DNA from: Pandoraea communis
GTDB taxonomy: Bacteria; Pseudomonadota; Gammaproteobacteria; Burkholderiales; Burkholderiaceae
Assembly: GCF_902459745.1 (NCBI RefSeq)
Contig: NZ_CABPSJ010000001.1
Coordinates: 620,001-684,000, forward strand
DNA length: 64,000 bases
Direction of reading: 5' to 3'
In this document: piece by piece, positions 9,555 to 19,607 of the stretch
How the letters are laid out: each line of letters opens with the position of its first letter
Position numbering within the stretch: the first letter of the stretch is position 1
The notes under the pieces: generated by a model
Databases searched by the model: none
What the model saw: only the letters and a program-made list of their open reading frames with translations
Told to the model about the DNA's origin: nothing
Position numbers and translations under genes: made by a program

Positions 9555-9570
9555 TTGACGCTAACGTAAA
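9555..9570. promoter_or_regulatory. LiuR-like operator in the liuR/hydrolase divergent promoter region
   Basis: TTGACGCTAACGTAAA is an imperfect palindrome that matches the family-typical LiuR motif built from ACGT-TAACGT half-sites and resembles the stronger sites at 10152 and 38884. It lies 41 bases before the liuR start, consistent with autoregulation. Confidence 0.65.
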
Positions 9571-9610
9571 CGGCAATTCTATCTGCAATGGTAAGCACTT
9601 GCTTAACCCG

Positions 9611-10048
9611 ATGCTCACATACACGATCACCGACCTCGCCCGCGAGTTCGACATCACACCCCGTGCGATCCGCTTCTATGAGGATCAGGGTTTGCTCACG
9701 CCGGCCCGCGAAGGCCCCGGTGGACGCCATCGCGTCTACACCGGCCAGGATCGCACGCGCCTGAAGCTTACGCTGCGTGGCAAGCGTCTCGGGCTCACGC
9801 TCTCGGAGATCAAGACCATTCTCGATCTCTACGAGTCGCCCAAGGATACGGTGCCCCAGCTCAAGGTGTTCCTCGAGACCCTCTCGCAACACCGGCAAGT
9901 GCTCGAGCAACAACTTGAAGACCTGCACGCCACGCTGGACGAAGTCTCGCAGCACGAAGCCCAGTGCCTCGCGTTGCTCGAAGCGGCGGGTGAAGCCACA
10001 CCCGCCCCCGTCATCCGGCGGACGAAAACGGCAGCCACGTCACACTGA
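9611..10048 (+). CDS. liuR: MerR-family regulator of leucine/isovalerate degradation (LiuR)
   Basis: A 145-residue MerR-type regulator. The N-terminal winged helix (YTITDLAREFDITPRAIRFY) with EDQGLLTPAREGPGGRHRVY is followed by a coiled-coil dimerisation helix (LSQHRQVLEQQLEDLHATLDE) and a short C-terminus without a metal-binding Cys set, as in LiuR. LiuR proteins control branched-chain amino acid degradation genes from palindromes with the core ACGTAAACGT or similar. The ATG at 9611 gives the normal MerR N-terminus; an upstream ATG in frame would translate through the operator. It heads the liu block, and matching palindromes lie at 9555, 10152 and 38884. The effector is not readable from sequence. 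Confidence 0.88.
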   Translation: MLTYTITDLAREFDITPRAIRFYEDQGLLTPAREGPGGRHRVYTGQDRTRLKLTLRGKRLGLTLSEIKTILDLYESPKDTVPQLKVFLETLSQHRQVLEQQLEDLHATLDEVSQHEAQCLALLEAAGEATPAPVIRRTKTAATSH

Positions 10049-10151
10049 TTCGCAACGCTCCGGCGTCCGATACCCGCTGACCGGCCTGCGCCCAGCCCAG
10101 CGGGATTCCCCTCCCTCCTGAAGATGGCCTTTCGCGACTCAGGAAACCCCT

Positions 10152-10179
10152 TACTTTACGTTTACGTAAACGTAAAGTA
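10152..10179. promoter_or_regulatory. perfect 28-bp palindrome, LiuR operator of the liu block
   Basis: The arm TACTTTACGTTTAC (10152-10165) is followed directly by its exact reverse complement, giving a 28-bp perfect palindrome with the LiuR core ACGTTTACGTAAACGT. It lies 44 bases upstream of the thioesterase start and 103 bases downstream of liuR. MerR-type activators bind between -35 and -10, so the promoter probably overlaps it. Confidence 0.85.
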
Positions 10180-10223
10180 GTATCTCCGAACTCAGCCTTG
10201 CCGGCGCTTTTGCTTCCCTCATC

Positions 10224-10709
10224 ATGGTCAACATGCCTGCCTCTCACGCCGCACCGCTCGACGATAACGTCGCCGCGAGAATTCGCGGCAGTTTCGACCA
10301 ACAAGGCGTGATGACCCATTGGGGCGCGCAACTCACGCACCTCGCCGACGGTTACTGCGAAATCTCGCTGCCGTTCTCGGAGAAGGTCAACCAGCAGCAC
10401 GGCTTCTTTCATGGCGGCGTAATCGGCGCCATTGCCGACTCGGCGGGCGGCTACGCGGGCTACACGCGCATTACGCCGGATCAGGAACTGGTCACGGCGG
10501 AATACAAACTGAACATTCTGGCGCCCGGCAAGGGCGATACACTGGTCGGACGCGGCCAGGTCGTGAAATCCGGACGCACGCTCATCGTCGCCACCGCCGA
10601 ATTGTTCGCCATCGACGACGGCAAATGGACGCTGTGCGCGCTCATGCAGCAAACGCTGTTCGTGCTGGCGGGCACGCCCCCGGCTGCCTCGGCATCCGTC
10701 TCACGCTGA
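10224..10709 (+). CDS. PaaI-family hotdog thioesterase
   Basis: A 161-residue single hotdog-fold protein. The hotdog helix region [20 protein letters not shown] contains the HGG/D arrangement of the 4HBT/PaaI family, followed by [12 protein letters not shown] and a beta-strand with [12 protein letters not shown]. These enzymes release free acids from acyl-CoA thioesters and often relieve dead-end CoA esters in degradation pathways. First gene after the perfect LiuR palindrome and 98 bases before ivd, so it likely protects CoA pools during isovalerate or leucine use. ATG 10233 is an alternative start. Confidence 0.85.
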   Translation: MVNMPASHAAPLDDNVAARIRGSFDQQGVMTHWGAQLTHLADGYCEISLPFSEKVNQQHGFFHGGVIGAIADSAGGYAGYTRITPDQELVTAEYKLNILAPGKGDTLVGRGQVVKSGRTLIVATAELFAIDDGKWTLCALMQQTLFVLAGTPPAASASVSR

Positions 10710-10807
10710 GCGCCGCCGCACCGGATTCACCGAATCAACGCCTCTCGAAGCACCCTCGAACATCAGCGCAGGCAAGCCGCCATGCGCCACCCTCTGGAGA
10801 CTGTGTC

Positions 10808-11989
10808 ATGACTACGTTGCCCGGCCTCAATTTCATGCTCGGCGAAGACCTCGACATGCTGCGCGAATCGGTCGCGAATTTCGCGTCCAAGGAAATCGCA
10901 CCGCGCGCGGGCGAAGTCGACCGCACCGACCAGTTCCCGATGGATCTCTGGCGCAAGATGGGCGACCTCGGCGTGCTCGGCATGACGGTCTCGGAAGAGT
11001 ACGGCGGCGCGAACATGGGCTATCTCGCCCATATGATCGCGATGGAGGAAATCTCGCGCGCCTCGGCGTCGATCGGTCTGTCGTATGGCGCGCACTCGAA
11101 CCTCTGCGTCAATCAGATTCACCGTAACGGCACCGCCGCGCAGAAGGCGAAATATCTGCCGAAGCTGGTATCGGGCGAACACATCGGTGCGCTCGCGATG
11201 AGCGAGCCGAACGCGGGATCGGACGTCGTCAGCATGAAGCTGCGCGCCGAGAAGCGCGGCGACCGCTTCGTGCTCAACGGCACGAAGATGTGGATCACGA
11301 ACGGCCCGGATTGCGACACGCTGGTGGTCTACGGCAAGACGGATCCGGAAGCCGGCGCACGCGGCATGACGGCGTTCCTCGTCGAAAAGGGCATGAAGGG
11401 CTTTTCGGTCGCGCAAAAGCTCGACAAGCTCGGCATGCGAGGCTCGCACACGGGTGAGTTGGTATTCGAGAACGTGGAAGTCCCGGAAGAGAACGTGCTC
11501 GGCCAGGTCGGCGGCGGCGTGAAGGTGCTCATGAGCGGTCTGGACTACGAGCGCGCCGTGCTCGCGGGCGGCCCGCTGGGCATCATGCAAGCCGCCATGG
11601 ATGTGGTCGTGCCGTACATCCACGACCGCAAGCAGTTCGGCCAGTCGATCGGCGAATTCCAGCTCATCCAGGGCAAGGTTGCCGACATGTACACGATCCT
11701 GCAGGCAAGCCGTGCGTATCTGTACGCGGTGGGCCGTCAGCTCGATTCGCTCGGCAGCGATCACGTGCGTCAGGTACGCAAGGACTGCGCAGGCGTGATT
11801 CTCTACACTGCCGAAAAAGCGACGTGGATGGCCGGGGAAGCGATCCAGATTCTGGGCGGCAACGGCTATATCAACGAGTACCCGGTCGGCCGCCTGTGGC
11901 GCGACGCGAAGCTCTATGAAATCGGCGCAGGCACGTCGGAAATCCGCCGCATGCTGATCGGCCGCGAACTGTTCGCGCAAACCCTGTAA
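10808..11989 (+). CDS. liuA: isovaleryl-CoA dehydrogenase
   Basis: A 393-residue acyl-CoA dehydrogenase converting isovaleryl-CoA to 3-methylcrotonyl-CoA with FAD, passing electrons to ETF. Seen: the all-helical N-domain, the flavin signature [22 protein letters not shown], and [15 protein letters not shown]. The last places the catalytic Glu at residue 248 in the isovaleryl-CoA dehydrogenase position (equivalent to human Glu254) rather than in the C-terminal helix used by medium and short-chain enzymes. Start ATG 10808 follows CTGGAGA. Second gene of the LiuR-controlled block; also called ivd. Confidence 0.96.
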   Translation: MTTLPGLNFMLGEDLDMLRESVANFASKEIAPRAGEVDRTDQFPMDLWRKMGDLGVLGMTVSEEYGGANMGYLAHMIAMEEISRASASIGLSYGAHSNLCVNQIHRNGTAAQKAKYLPKLVSGEHIGALAMSEPNAGSDVVSMKLRAEKRGDRFVLNGTKMWITNGPDCDTLVVYGKTDPEAGARGMTAFLVEKGMKGFSVAQKLDKLGMRGSHTGELVFENVEVPEENVLGQVGGGVKVLMSGLDYERAVLAGGPLGIMQAAMDVVVPYIHDRKQFGQSIGEFQLIQGKVADMYTILQASRAYLYAVGRQLDSLGSDHVRQVRKDCAGVILYTAEKATWMAGEAIQILGGNGYINEYPVGRLWRDAKLYEIGAGTSEIRRMLIGRELFAQTL

Positions 11990-12074
11990 CCGACATCGAT
12001 CCACGACGGACATTCAGGCGCAGGCAGCGGCGCTACAATCCACCAGACCCGCCTCTGCGCCTGTTCCGACCGGT

Positions 12075-13880
12075 ATGAATCACTTCCCGAAACTCCTGTC
12101 GTCGCAGTTTGCTTTCGACGTCGCCCGCACGATGCTGGACGGCTTCGACAAGCATTACCGCATCTTCCGCGAGGTGTGCGTCGCGGCGCAGGCGTGTTTC
12201 GAGGCGGGCGACTTCACGGGCATCCAGAAACTTCAGCGCGAGCGCATCGCCTATTACGACCAACGCGTGCGCGAATGTACCGTCACGCTCGAAGACGAGT
12301 TCGACGCGCAGTCGCTCGACGACGATGTCTGGCAGCAAGTGAAACTGCACTACATCGGCCTGCTCACGGACCATCGTCAGCCCGAACTGGCCGAGACGTT
12401 CTTCAACTCGGTGTGCTGCAAGATCCTTCACCGCTCGTACTTCAACAATCGCTTCATCTTCGTGCGCCCCGCCGTGGCGACGGAGTACATCGAGAACGAC
12501 GCGCCCGCCGCCAAGCCCACCTATCGCGTCTATTACCCGGCGCAAGACGGCATGGCCGCCACGCTCACGCGCATCGTCACGAATTTTCAGCTCACCCGTC
12601 CGTTTGCCGATCTGTCGCGTGACGTCGGCTATGTGATGCGCGCCATCGACGAAGTGTTCGGCGAGTTCAAACCGGCGCCGAATTTCCAGATTCATGTGCT
12701 CGCGTCGCTATTCTTCCGAAACAAGGCGGCCTATATCGTGGGCCGTATCGTGAACGGCGACGTGACCACGCCGTTCGCCGTGCCGATCATGCACGACGCG
12801 AACGGCAAACTCGCGCTCGACACCGCCCTGCTGCGCCGTGACGACCTGCGCGTGGTGTTCGGCTTCACGCACGCCTATTTCATGGTCGACATGGAAGTGC
12901 CGTCGGCTTACGTGCAGTTCCTGCGCACCATCATGCCGAGCAAGCCCAAGGCCGAGATATACACGTCGCTCGGGCTGCAAAAGCACGGCAAGAACCTGTT
13001 CTATCGCGATTTCCTGCATCACCTGAAACATTCGAGCGACAAGTTCGTGAGCGCGCCGGGTATTCCCGGACTGGTCATGCTGGTGTTCACGCTGCCCTCG
13101 TATCCGTATGTCTTCAAGCTGATTCGCGAGCGCTTCGCGCCGCCCAAGGAGACCACGCGCGAGCAGGTGAAAGCGAAGTATCTGATGGTCAAGCAGCACG
13201 ATCGCGTCGGCCGGATGGCCGATACGCTGGAGTTCTCGAGCGTAGCGTTCCCGCTCTCGCGCTTCGACGACGCCCTGCTCGCCGAGCTTCGGCGCGAAGT
13301 GCCGTCGCTGCTCGAAGTCGACGGCGACGCGCTCGTCATCCGCCATTGCTATATCGAGCGCCGCATGACGCCGCTCAATCTGTGGCTCCAGGGGGCGTCC
13401 GACGCGCAGGTGGAGCACGCCATGCGCGAGTACGGCAATGCCGTGAAGGAATTGATGGCGGCGAACATTTTCCCGGGCGACATGCTGTACAAAAATTTCG
13501 GTGTGACGCGTCACGGCCGGGTGGTCTTCTACGATTACGACGAACTGGAATATCTGACGGATTGCCACATCCGTCGCGTGCCGGAACCGCGTAACGAAGA
13601 AGAGGCGATGTCGGGGGAAGTCTGGTACCGTGTAGGCCCGCACGATGTGTTTCCGCAGACGTTTGAAACGTTTCTGACGGGCGACACGCGCGTGCGGCAC
13701 TATCTGAGCCAGCATCATCCGGATTTCTTCGACCCCGGCCTGTGGCAGGACTATCAGGACAGGGTGCGAGCCGGACAGATGCACGACTTCTATCCGTACG
13801 ATGTCGCACTGCGTTTCGTCAATCGCTACGGCACCGGCAGCGGTGCCACAAACGCCCCGCCCCGCGCGGCGGCCGCTTGA
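12075..13880 (+). CDS. aceK: isocitrate dehydrogenase kinase/phosphatase
   Basis: A 601-residue AceK. The N-terminal regulatory part (about 1-300) with [11 protein letters not shown] and [17 protein letters not shown] is followed by the kinase-like domain with [16 protein letters not shown] and [25 protein letters not shown], which holds the catalytic and metal-binding Asp residues. AceK reversibly phosphorylates isocitrate dehydrogenase and so steers carbon between the TCA cycle and the glyoxylate shunt. It is not next to aceA/aceB here but between ivd and can, 85 bases after ivd, which would allow co-expression with leucine degradation, whose product is acetyl-CoA. Confidence 0.96.
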   Translation: MNHFPKLLSSQFAFDVARTMLDGFDKHYRIFREVCVAAQACFEAGDFTGIQKLQRERIAYYDQRVRECTVTLEDEFDAQSLDDDVWQQVKLHYIGLLTDHRQPELAETFFNSVCCKILHRSYFNNRFIFVRPAVATEYIENDAPAAKPTYRVYYPAQDGMAATLTRIVTNFQLTRPFADLSRDVGYVMRAIDEVFGEFKPAPNFQIHVLASLFFRNKAAYIVGRIVNGDVTTPFAVPIMHDANGKLALDTALLRRDDLRVVFGFTHAYFMVDMEVPSAYVQFLRTIMPSKPKAEIYTSLGLQKHGKNLFYRDFLHHLKHSSDKFVSAPGIPGLVMLVFTLPSYPYVFKLIRERFAPPKETTREQVKAKYLMVKQHDRVGRMADTLEFSSVAFPLSRFDDALLAELRREVPSLLEVDGDALVIRHCYIERRMTPLNLWLQGASDAQVEHAMREYGNAVKELMAANIFPGDMLYKNFGVTRHGRVVFYDYDELEYLTDCHIRRVPEPRNEEEAMSGEVWYRVGPHDVFPQTFETFLTGDTRVRHYLSQHHPDFFDPGLWQDYQDRVRAGQMHDFYPYDVALRFVNRYGTGSGATNAPPRAAAA

Positions 13881-13928
13881 GCGTGCGACGTCTCCCAGCC
13901 CACGACATGCCCGCCGGATGACACGATC

Positions 13929-14609
13929 ATGACCGAAGACAAAGACCAACCTCTTATCCATCTGCTCGACAACAATCGCGCCTGGGTTGCCAGCGTGAAC
14001 GCGGAGGACCCCGCGTTTTTCGAGCGGCTGTCGAAGCTGCAAGCGCCGGAGTATCTCTGGATCGGCTGTTCCGACTCACGTGTGCCTGCCAACCAGATTA
14101 CCGGCCTTGCGCCGGGCGAAGTGTTCGTCCACCGCAATATTGCGAACGTGGTCGTGCACAGCGATCTGAACTGCCTGTCGGTATTGCAGTTCGCCGTCGA
14201 AGTGCTGAAGGTTCGCCACATCATGGTGGTCGGCCATTACGGCTGCGGCGGCGTGGGGGCAGCACTCGACGGCGAGAAGATGGGCCTTGTGGATAACTGG
14301 CTGCGCCATGTGCGCGACGTCTACGAGCAGCACGTCGAGCAGATCGACGCGCTGCCCTCGCGCGACGCGCGTCACGACCGCCTTTGCGAGCTCAATGCCA
14401 TTGAACAGGTCGTGAATATCTGCCACACGACGGTATTGCGCGACGCCTGGGCCCGCAATCAACCCGTGACGGTGCATGGCTGGGTGTACGGCCTGCGCGA
14501 CGGGCTGGTGCGCGACCTGCGCATGTCCGTCAACAGCCTCGAAGCCCTGCCGCGCATCTACGACCGCTGTGTCGCGGCGATGGACGAATTACGCAACCCA
14601 CGCGCCTGA
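13929..14609 (+). CDS. can: beta-class carbonic anhydrase
   Basis: A 226-residue cytoplasmic beta-carbonic anhydrase interconverting CO2 and bicarbonate. Zinc ligands are visible as Cys47 in CSDSR (with Asp49 and Arg51 forming the catalytic dyad) and His103 and Cys106 in GHYGCGGV. Length and the C-terminal GWVYGLRDGLVRDL are as in E. coli Can. The start is 48 bases after aceK. Bicarbonate is a substrate of the methylcrotonyl-CoA carboxylase encoded downstream, so its place in this block makes metabolic sense. Confidence 0.95.
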   Translation: MTEDKDQPLIHLLDNNRAWVASVNAEDPAFFERLSKLQAPEYLWIGCSDSRVPANQITGLAPGEVFVHRNIANVVVHSDLNCLSVLQFAVEVLKVRHIMVVGHYGCGGVGAALDGEKMGLVDNWLRHVRDVYEQHVEQIDALPSRDARHDRLCELNAIEQVVNICHTTVLRDAWARNQPVTVHGWVYGLRDGLVRDLRMSVNSLEALPRIYDRCVAAMDELRNPRA

Positions 14610-14759
14610 GCGATCGGCGCCGTCCGGCTGCGCCGGACACTCCCTCATCCGAATGGGCGCGTGGACGATGGAAGGACTGAAGCATTGGATATTCGGGGGC
14701 TGACGAGCCCGTCTGCGAAGGCGAATCGCCAGCCCCGCCACCGATTACAGGAGACTGCC

Positions 14760-15944
14760 ATGCAACAAGACCCGATCGTTATCGTTTCCGCCGCCCGCAC
14801 GCCGATGGGCGGCCTGCAAGGGGTATTCGGCGACGTCGCGGCACCGCAACTGGGTGCTGCCGCCATTCGTGCCGCTGTCGAGCGCGCCGGTCTGAAGCCG
14901 GAACAGGTCGACGAAGTGGTGATGGGCTGCGTGCTGCCCGCCGGTCAGGGCCAGGCCCCGGCGCGTCAGGCCACGCTCGGCGCCGGGCTGCCGCTCGCCG
15001 CAGGCGCCACCACCGTCAACAAGATGTGCGGCTCCGGCATGCGCGCCGCGATGTTCGCGCACGACATGCTCGTCGCCGGCAGTGCCGACGTCATTGTCGC
15101 GGGCGGCATGGAGAGCATGAGCAACGCGCCTTATCTGCTGCCCAAGGCGCGCGTCGGCATGCGCATGGGACACGGCCAGGTCCTCGATCACATGTTCCTC
15201 GACGGTCTGGAAGACGCCTACGACAAAGGTCGCCTGATGGGCACCTTTGCCGAGGAATGCGCAGACCGTTACGCGTTCACCCGCGAAGCGCAGGACGCCT
15301 TCGCCATCACCTCGCTCGAACGCGCCCAAAGCGCCATCAAGGACGGGTCGTTCGCGTGGGAAATCACGCCGGTGACGGTGGCTGGCCGCAAGGGCGACAC
15401 GGTCGTGGATCAGGACGAACAGCCGCTCAAGGCCAATCCCGAGAAGATCCCGACCCTCAAGGCCGCTTTTCGCAAAGACGGTACGGTGACGGCTGCCAAT
15501 TCGTCGTCGATCTCGGACGGCGCCGCCGCGCTCGTGCTCATGCGCGAATCGACGGCCACGCGCCTCGGGCTCACGCCGCTGGCCCGCATCGCCGGTCACA
15601 GCACCTTCGCTCAGGAGCCGGGCCTGTTCACGACCGCACCGGTCGGCGCCATGCGCAAGCTGTTCGACAAAACCGGCTGGTCGACCAAGGACGTGGATCT
15701 TTACGAAATCAACGAAGCCTTCGCGGTCGTCGCGATGGCGGCGATGCAGGAGTTCGACCTGCCGCACGAGAAGGTCAACATTCACGGCGGCGCCTGCGCG
15801 CTCGGCCACCCGATCGGCGCATCCGGCGCGCGTATTCTGGTCACGTTGATCGGTGCGCTGCGCAAGACCGGCGGCAAGCGCGGCGTCGCCAGCCTGTGTA
15901 TCGGCGGCGGCGAAGCCACGGCCATGGCTATCGAACTCGTCTGA
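14760..15944 (+). CDS. acetyl-CoA C-acetyltransferase (thiolase)
   Basis: A 394-residue thiolase. The nucleophile is Cys90 in [10 protein letters not shown]; the C-terminal His is in [16 protein letters not shown] and the second Cys in SLCIGGGEA. The biosynthetic/acetoacetyl-CoA type length and the NEAFAVV motif fit thiolase II, which interconverts two acetyl-CoA and acetoacetyl-CoA. In this block it can process acetoacetate-derived acetoacetyl-CoA from leucine breakdown after HMG-CoA lyase. ATG 14760 follows CAGGAGACTGCC. It is 150 bases after can. Confidence 0.93.
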   Translation: MQQDPIVIVSAARTPMGGLQGVFGDVAAPQLGAAAIRAAVERAGLKPEQVDEVVMGCVLPAGQGQAPARQATLGAGLPLAAGATTVNKMCGSGMRAAMFAHDMLVAGSADVIVAGGMESMSNAPYLLPKARVGMRMGHGQVLDHMFLDGLEDAYDKGRLMGTFAEECADRYAFTREAQDAFAITSLERAQSAIKDGSFAWEITPVTVAGRKGDTVVDQDEQPLKANPEKIPTLKAAFRKDGTVTAANSSSISDGAAALVLMRESTATRLGLTPLARIAGHSTFAQEPGLFTTAPVGAMRKLFDKTGWSTKDVDLYEINEAFAVVAMAAMQEFDLPHEKVNIHGGACALGHPIGASGARILVTLIGALRKTGGKRGVASLCIGGGEATAMAIELV

Positions 15945-15986
15945 CTCTCCTCTGACTTCGGCGCTGACCGACAGGACAAACCCGTC

Positions 15987-16664
15987 ATGAAAACTGCGCT
16001 CATCATCGGTGCTTCGCGCGGCATCGGCATGGAATTCGCACGGCAGTATCGCGAGGACGGCTGGCGAGTGTTTGCCACGGCGCGCGACGACAATGGACTG
16101 GCGGCCCTGCGCGAACTCGGCGCCGAACCGCTCAAGCTCGACGTCACGCGCGTCGAGTCGCTCTCCGGCCTGTCGTGGCAGCTCGACGGCGTGGAACTGG
16201 ACGTCGCCGTCTACAACGCAGGCGTGAACTCGGACCGCACAGCGGGCCTTGCGCCGATCACGAAGGAAGCCTTCGACCGCGTGTTCCACACGAACGTGCT
16301 CGGCGCCATGCAAACCGCACCGCTCGTCTTGCCGTTCGTCGAAGCCGCTGGCGGCACGTTCGGCTTTCTCTCGAGCCGCATGGGCAGCGTTGCGCTGATG
16401 GAGTCGAACGGAAGTTGGCTCTACCGCGCGAGCAAGGCTGCCGTGAATTCGGTGGTCAAGGCCGTATCGCTCGAAGCGCAGCGCGCCACATGCGTCGCCA
16501 TGCATCCTGGCTGGGTGCGCACGGACATGGGCGGCGAGGACGCCGACATCGACGTGCAGACAAGCGTAGCCGGCATGCGCCGTGTGTTCGCCCGAGCGCC
16601 GCGCGAGCGCGCAACGCACAACGGCGGGTTCTTCAATTACGACGGCAACGCGCTCACGTGGTAG
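15987..16664 (+). CDS. short-chain dehydrogenase/reductase (CsgA-like SDR)
   Basis: A 225-residue SDR with [14 protein letters not shown] at the start, YNAGVNSD after the fourth strand, Ser in FLSSRMGS and YRASKAAVN carrying the catalytic Tyr and Lys. Compact size and the C-terminal [13 protein letters not shown] resemble the CsgA-type subgroup. Substrate unknown; the position between a thiolase and acyl-CoA enzymes suggests a hydroxyacyl or aldehyde substrate. Spaced 42 bases from the thiolase. Confidence 0.85.
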   Translation: MKTALIIGASRGIGMEFARQYREDGWRVFATARDDNGLAALRELGAEPLKLDVTRVESLSGLSWQLDGVELDVAVYNAGVNSDRTAGLAPITKEAFDRVFHTNVLGAMQTAPLVLPFVEAAGGTFGFLSSRMGSVALMESNGSWLYRASKAAVNSVVKAVSLEAQRATCVAMHPGWVRTDMGGEDADIDVQTSVAGMRRVFARAPRERATHNGGFFNYDGNALTW

Positions 16665-16851
16665 CCACGGGGTCATGCGGGCCGCAGGCGTGAGCCATCC
16701 CCTCAGGAACGGCGCACGAGACGAGACAAGTGGCGACGGGGCAGAAATCGCCCGGCGTCAGACGGAATAACAAGCAGTCGCACAAGCTGTTGCCACGCCG
16801 CCGTATCTTTTGATTCGCGGGCCAGACACGTCACTCGGAAACGGAGCCAAC

Positions 16852-17457
16852 ATGACGTCCGCCATCGATTTTTATTTCGACTTCGCATCCCCTTATGGGT
16901 ATTTTGCGAGTACCCGCATCGACGACATCGCCGCGAAAAACGGACGCGGTGTCGCGTGGCACCCGATCCTGCTCGACATCGTCTACAAGGTGAACGGCAC
17001 GGGAGCGCCGGTGCAGCATCCCATCAAGACCGAGTACCTGCGACACGACGTGGAGCGCACCGCGCGCTTTCACGGCATTGCATACAAGCGCCCGACGCAC
17101 TTCCCGATCCCAACGCAAGCCGCCGAGCGCGCCGTGCTGTGGGTACAGGATCATCGCGGCGGCGACCTGTCTGCGGAGTTCGCGAAATCGATCTTCCAGG
17201 CGCTCTACGTCGACGACGTGAACATCGGCGACCCGGGCGAACTCGTGCGTCTGGGCGAGGCGCTGGGCATCGACGGTGCGGCGCTCGATGCCGGTATGCA
17301 CTCCCCCGCCGCCAAGGATCACCTCAAGGCCGAAATCGATCTGGCCATGGCGCGTGGCGTCTTCGGTTCGCCCTTCGTGATCGTGGACGGCGAACCGTTC
17401 TGGGGCTTCGATCGCTTCTCGCAGGTCGAGGCCTGTCTGAAGCAAGGCAAAATCTGA
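16852..17457 (+). CDS. 2-hydroxychromene-2-carboxylate isomerase family protein (DsbA-like fold)
   Basis: A 201-residue thioredoxin-fold protein of the DsbA/kappa-GST group, beginning with YFDFASPYGYFAS where the SPY serine replaces the redox Cys pair, and ending with GVFGSPFVIVDGEPFWGFDRF, the family cis-Pro and C-terminal signature. Named members isomerise 2-hydroxychromene-2-carboxylate with glutathione in naphthalene breakdown; most genomic members act on unknown glutathione-linked substrates. The start was set at 16852 because the family N-terminus begins there. 187 bases follow the SDR. Confidence 0.88.
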   Translation: MTSAIDFYFDFASPYGYFASTRIDDIAAKNGRGVAWHPILLDIVYKVNGTGAPVQHPIKTEYLRHDVERTARFHGIAYKRPTHFPIPTQAAERAVLWVQDHRGGDLSAEFAKSIFQALYVDDVNIGDPGELVRLGEALGIDGAALDAGMHSPAAKDHLKAEIDLAMARGVFGSPFVIVDGEPFWGFDRFSQVEACLKQGKI

Positions 17458-17476
17458 CAACAAGGCAAGACACACG

Positions 17477-17899
17477 ATGGCAAGACCCCAACCGTCGCGC
17501 AGCACCCCGACGCCGGCCCCCGATCGCGAAGCCTGCCCTTGCGGCGGACTCGCGTTCGACGACTGCTGCGGGCGCTATCTGGAGCGCGGTGACATTCCCC
17601 CCACGGCCGAAGCGCTGATGCGCTCGCGCTACACGGCGTTCGTGCGTCACAACGCGCCGTACCTGCTCGACACGTGGGCGGCACGCACACGTCCCGCCAT
17701 GCTCGACTTCGACGACGCACCGCAGTGGCTCGACCTTCAGGTCAAGACGCATCGGCAAAGCGACGACACCCACGCCGAAGTCGAATTCGTCGCCCGCTAC
17801 AAGGTCGGCGGACGCGCCCACCGCTTGCACGAGCGCAGCCGCTTCGAGCGCTCCGGCGACGGCCGCTGGCGCTATATCGACGGCGACCTGTTCGACTGA
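17477..17899 (+). CDS. YchJ family protein with SEC-C zinc motif
   Basis: A 140-residue YchJ/UPF0225 protein. An N-terminal Cys cluster (ACPCGG...FDDCCGRYL) resembles the SEC-C zinc-binding motif, followed by the family block PTAEALMRSRYTAFVRHNAPYLLDTW and a cystatin-like/NTF2-like fold ending RWRYIDGDLFD. Function is not established. It follows the isomerase by 19 bases and is likely co-transcribed. Confidence 0.9.
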   Translation: MARPQPSRSTPTPAPDREACPCGGLAFDDCCGRYLERGDIPPTAEALMRSRYTAFVRHNAPYLLDTWAARTRPAMLDFDDAPQWLDLQVKTHRQSDDTHAEVEFVARYKVGGRAHRLHERSRFERSGDGRWRYIDGDLFD

Positions 17900-17965
17900 A
17901 ATCGCACCAGCGCTCGTACAGAAAACGAATTCAACGACAACTCACTCTCCACCGGATTTCGTCAC

Positions 17966-19573
17966 ATGCCGATTCTCGAAAGCAAACTCAACCCGCGCGG
18001 CGAAGATTTTGCACGCAACGCGGCCACGATGCAGACCCTGGTCGACGACCTGCGCGAACGAGTCGCGCAACTGGCCGGTGGCGGCGGTGAGGCCGCACGT
18101 AAGAAGCACGTAGGGCGCGGCAAGCTGCTGCCGCGCGAGCGTGTGCAGCAGTTGCTCGATCCGGGCTCGCCGTTTCTCGAACTCTCGCAACTCGCCGCCA
18201 TCGGCATGTATCACGACGATGCGCCGGGTGCGGGCATCATCACCGGTATCGGACGCGTCTCGGGTCAGGAATGCGTCATCGTCTGCAACGACGCCACGGT
18301 CAAAGGCGGCACCTACTACCCGATGACGGTCAAGAAGCATCTGCGCGCGCAAGAGATCGCCGAGCAGAACCATCTGCCGTGCATCTACCTCGTCGACTCG
18401 GGCGGCGCCAATCTGCCGAATCAGGACGACGTCTTCCCCGACCGCGATCACTTCGGCCGCATCTTCTACAACCAGGCGCAGATGTCCGCGCAGGGCATTC
18501 CGCAGATCGCCGTGGTGATGGGCTCGTGCACGGCCGGTGGCGCCTACGTGCCCGCGATGAGCGACGAGTCGATCATCGTCAAGGAACAGGGCACGATCTT
18601 TCTCGGCGGTCCTCCGCTTGTCAAAGCGGCGACGGGCGAGGTCGTCAGCGCCGAAGACCTCGGCGGGGCCGACGTCCATACCCGGCTGTCGGGCGTGGTG
18701 GATCACTTCGCGCAGAACGACGCGCACGCGCTCGCCATCGCCCGCAGCATCGCCGCCAACCTCAATCGTCAGAAGCCGGCGACGGTCACGGTCAAGCCGC
18801 CTGTCGAGCCGAAGTACGACGCCCGCGAACTGTATGGCGTGATTCCGTCCGACACGAAGAAGCCGTTCGACGTACGCGAAGTGATCGCACGTCTGGTCGA
18901 CGGCTCCGAATTCGACGAGTTCAAGGCGCGTTACGGCACCACCCTCGTGTGCGGCTTCGCGCATCTGTGGGGCTATCCGGTCGGCATCGTGGCGAACAAC
19001 GGCATTCTGTTCTCGGAATCGGCGCAAAAGGGGGCGCACTTCATCGAGTTGTGCTGCCAGCGCAAGATCCCGCTGATCTTCCTGCAGAACATCACGGGCT
19101 TCATGGTCGGCCGCAAGTACGAAAACGAAGGCATTGCGAAGCACGGCGCCAAGATGGTGACGGCTGTCGCCACCGCGAACGTGCCGAAGTTCACCGTCAT
19201 CATCGGCGGCTCGTTCGGCGCCGGTAACTACGGCATGTGCGGTCGCGCGTACTCGCCGCGTTTCCTGTGGATGTGGCCCAACGCCCGCATCTCGGTGATG
19301 GGCGGCGAGCAAGCCGCGTCGGTGCTGGCCACGGTCAAGCGCGACGGCATCGAAGCCAAGGCCGGTCAGTGGAGCGCGGAGGAAGAAGATGCCTTCAAGC
19401 AACCGATCCGCGATCAGTACGAACGTCAGGGACATCCGTACTACGCGAGCGCTCGCCTGTGGGACGACGGCGTGATCGATCCGGCGGATACGCGCACCGT
19501 GCTCGGACTGGGACTGTCGGCGGCATTGAATGCACCGATTCCCGAAACGCGCTTCGGCCTGTTCCGCATGTAA
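17966..19573 (+). CDS. liuB: methylcrotonyl-CoA carboxylase, carboxyltransferase (beta) subunit
   Basis: A 535-residue acyl-CoA carboxyltransferase with two crotonase-like halves. Seen: [37 protein letters not shown] and [12 protein letters not shown] in the N half and [25 protein letters not shown] in the C half, all typical of methylcrotonyl-CoA carboxylase beta (MccB). It transfers the carboxyl group from biotin on LiuD to 3-methylcrotonyl-CoA, making 3-methylglutaconyl-CoA. Length is normal. liuC follows by 34 bases. Its partner liuD lies 5.8 kb downstream beyond the biotin genes. Confidence 0.95.
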   Translation: MPILESKLNPRGEDFARNAATMQTLVDDLRERVAQLAGGGGEAARKKHVGRGKLLPRERVQQLLDPGSPFLELSQLAAIGMYHDDAPGAGIITGIGRVSGQECVIVCNDATVKGGTYYPMTVKKHLRAQEIAEQNHLPCIYLVDSGGANLPNQDDVFPDRDHFGRIFYNQAQMSAQGIPQIAVVMGSCTAGGAYVPAMSDESIIVKEQGTIFLGGPPLVKAATGEVVSAEDLGGADVHTRLSGVVDHFAQNDAHALAIARSIAANLNRQKPATVTVKPPVEPKYDARELYGVIPSDTKKPFDVREVIARLVDGSEFDEFKARYGTTLVCGFAHLWGYPVGIVANNGILFSESAQKGAHFIELCCQRKIPLIFLQNITGFMVGRKYENEGIAKHGAKMVTAVATANVPKFTVIIGGSFGAGNYGMCGRAYSPRFLWMWPNARISVMGGEQAASVLATVKRDGIEAKAGQWSAEEEDAFKQPIRDQYERQGHPYYASARLWDDGVIDPADTRTVLGLGLSAALNAPIPETRFGLFRM

Positions 19574-19607
19574 CCGCCCGCACCGGTCCTTCGAGGAATT
19601 CCCAATC

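Noticed and set aside
14745-16676. 643-codon open frame on the minus strand
   Set aside because: It lies opposite the thiolase and SDR genes, shows no recognised domain and is explained by high GC codon bias of the plus-strand genes.
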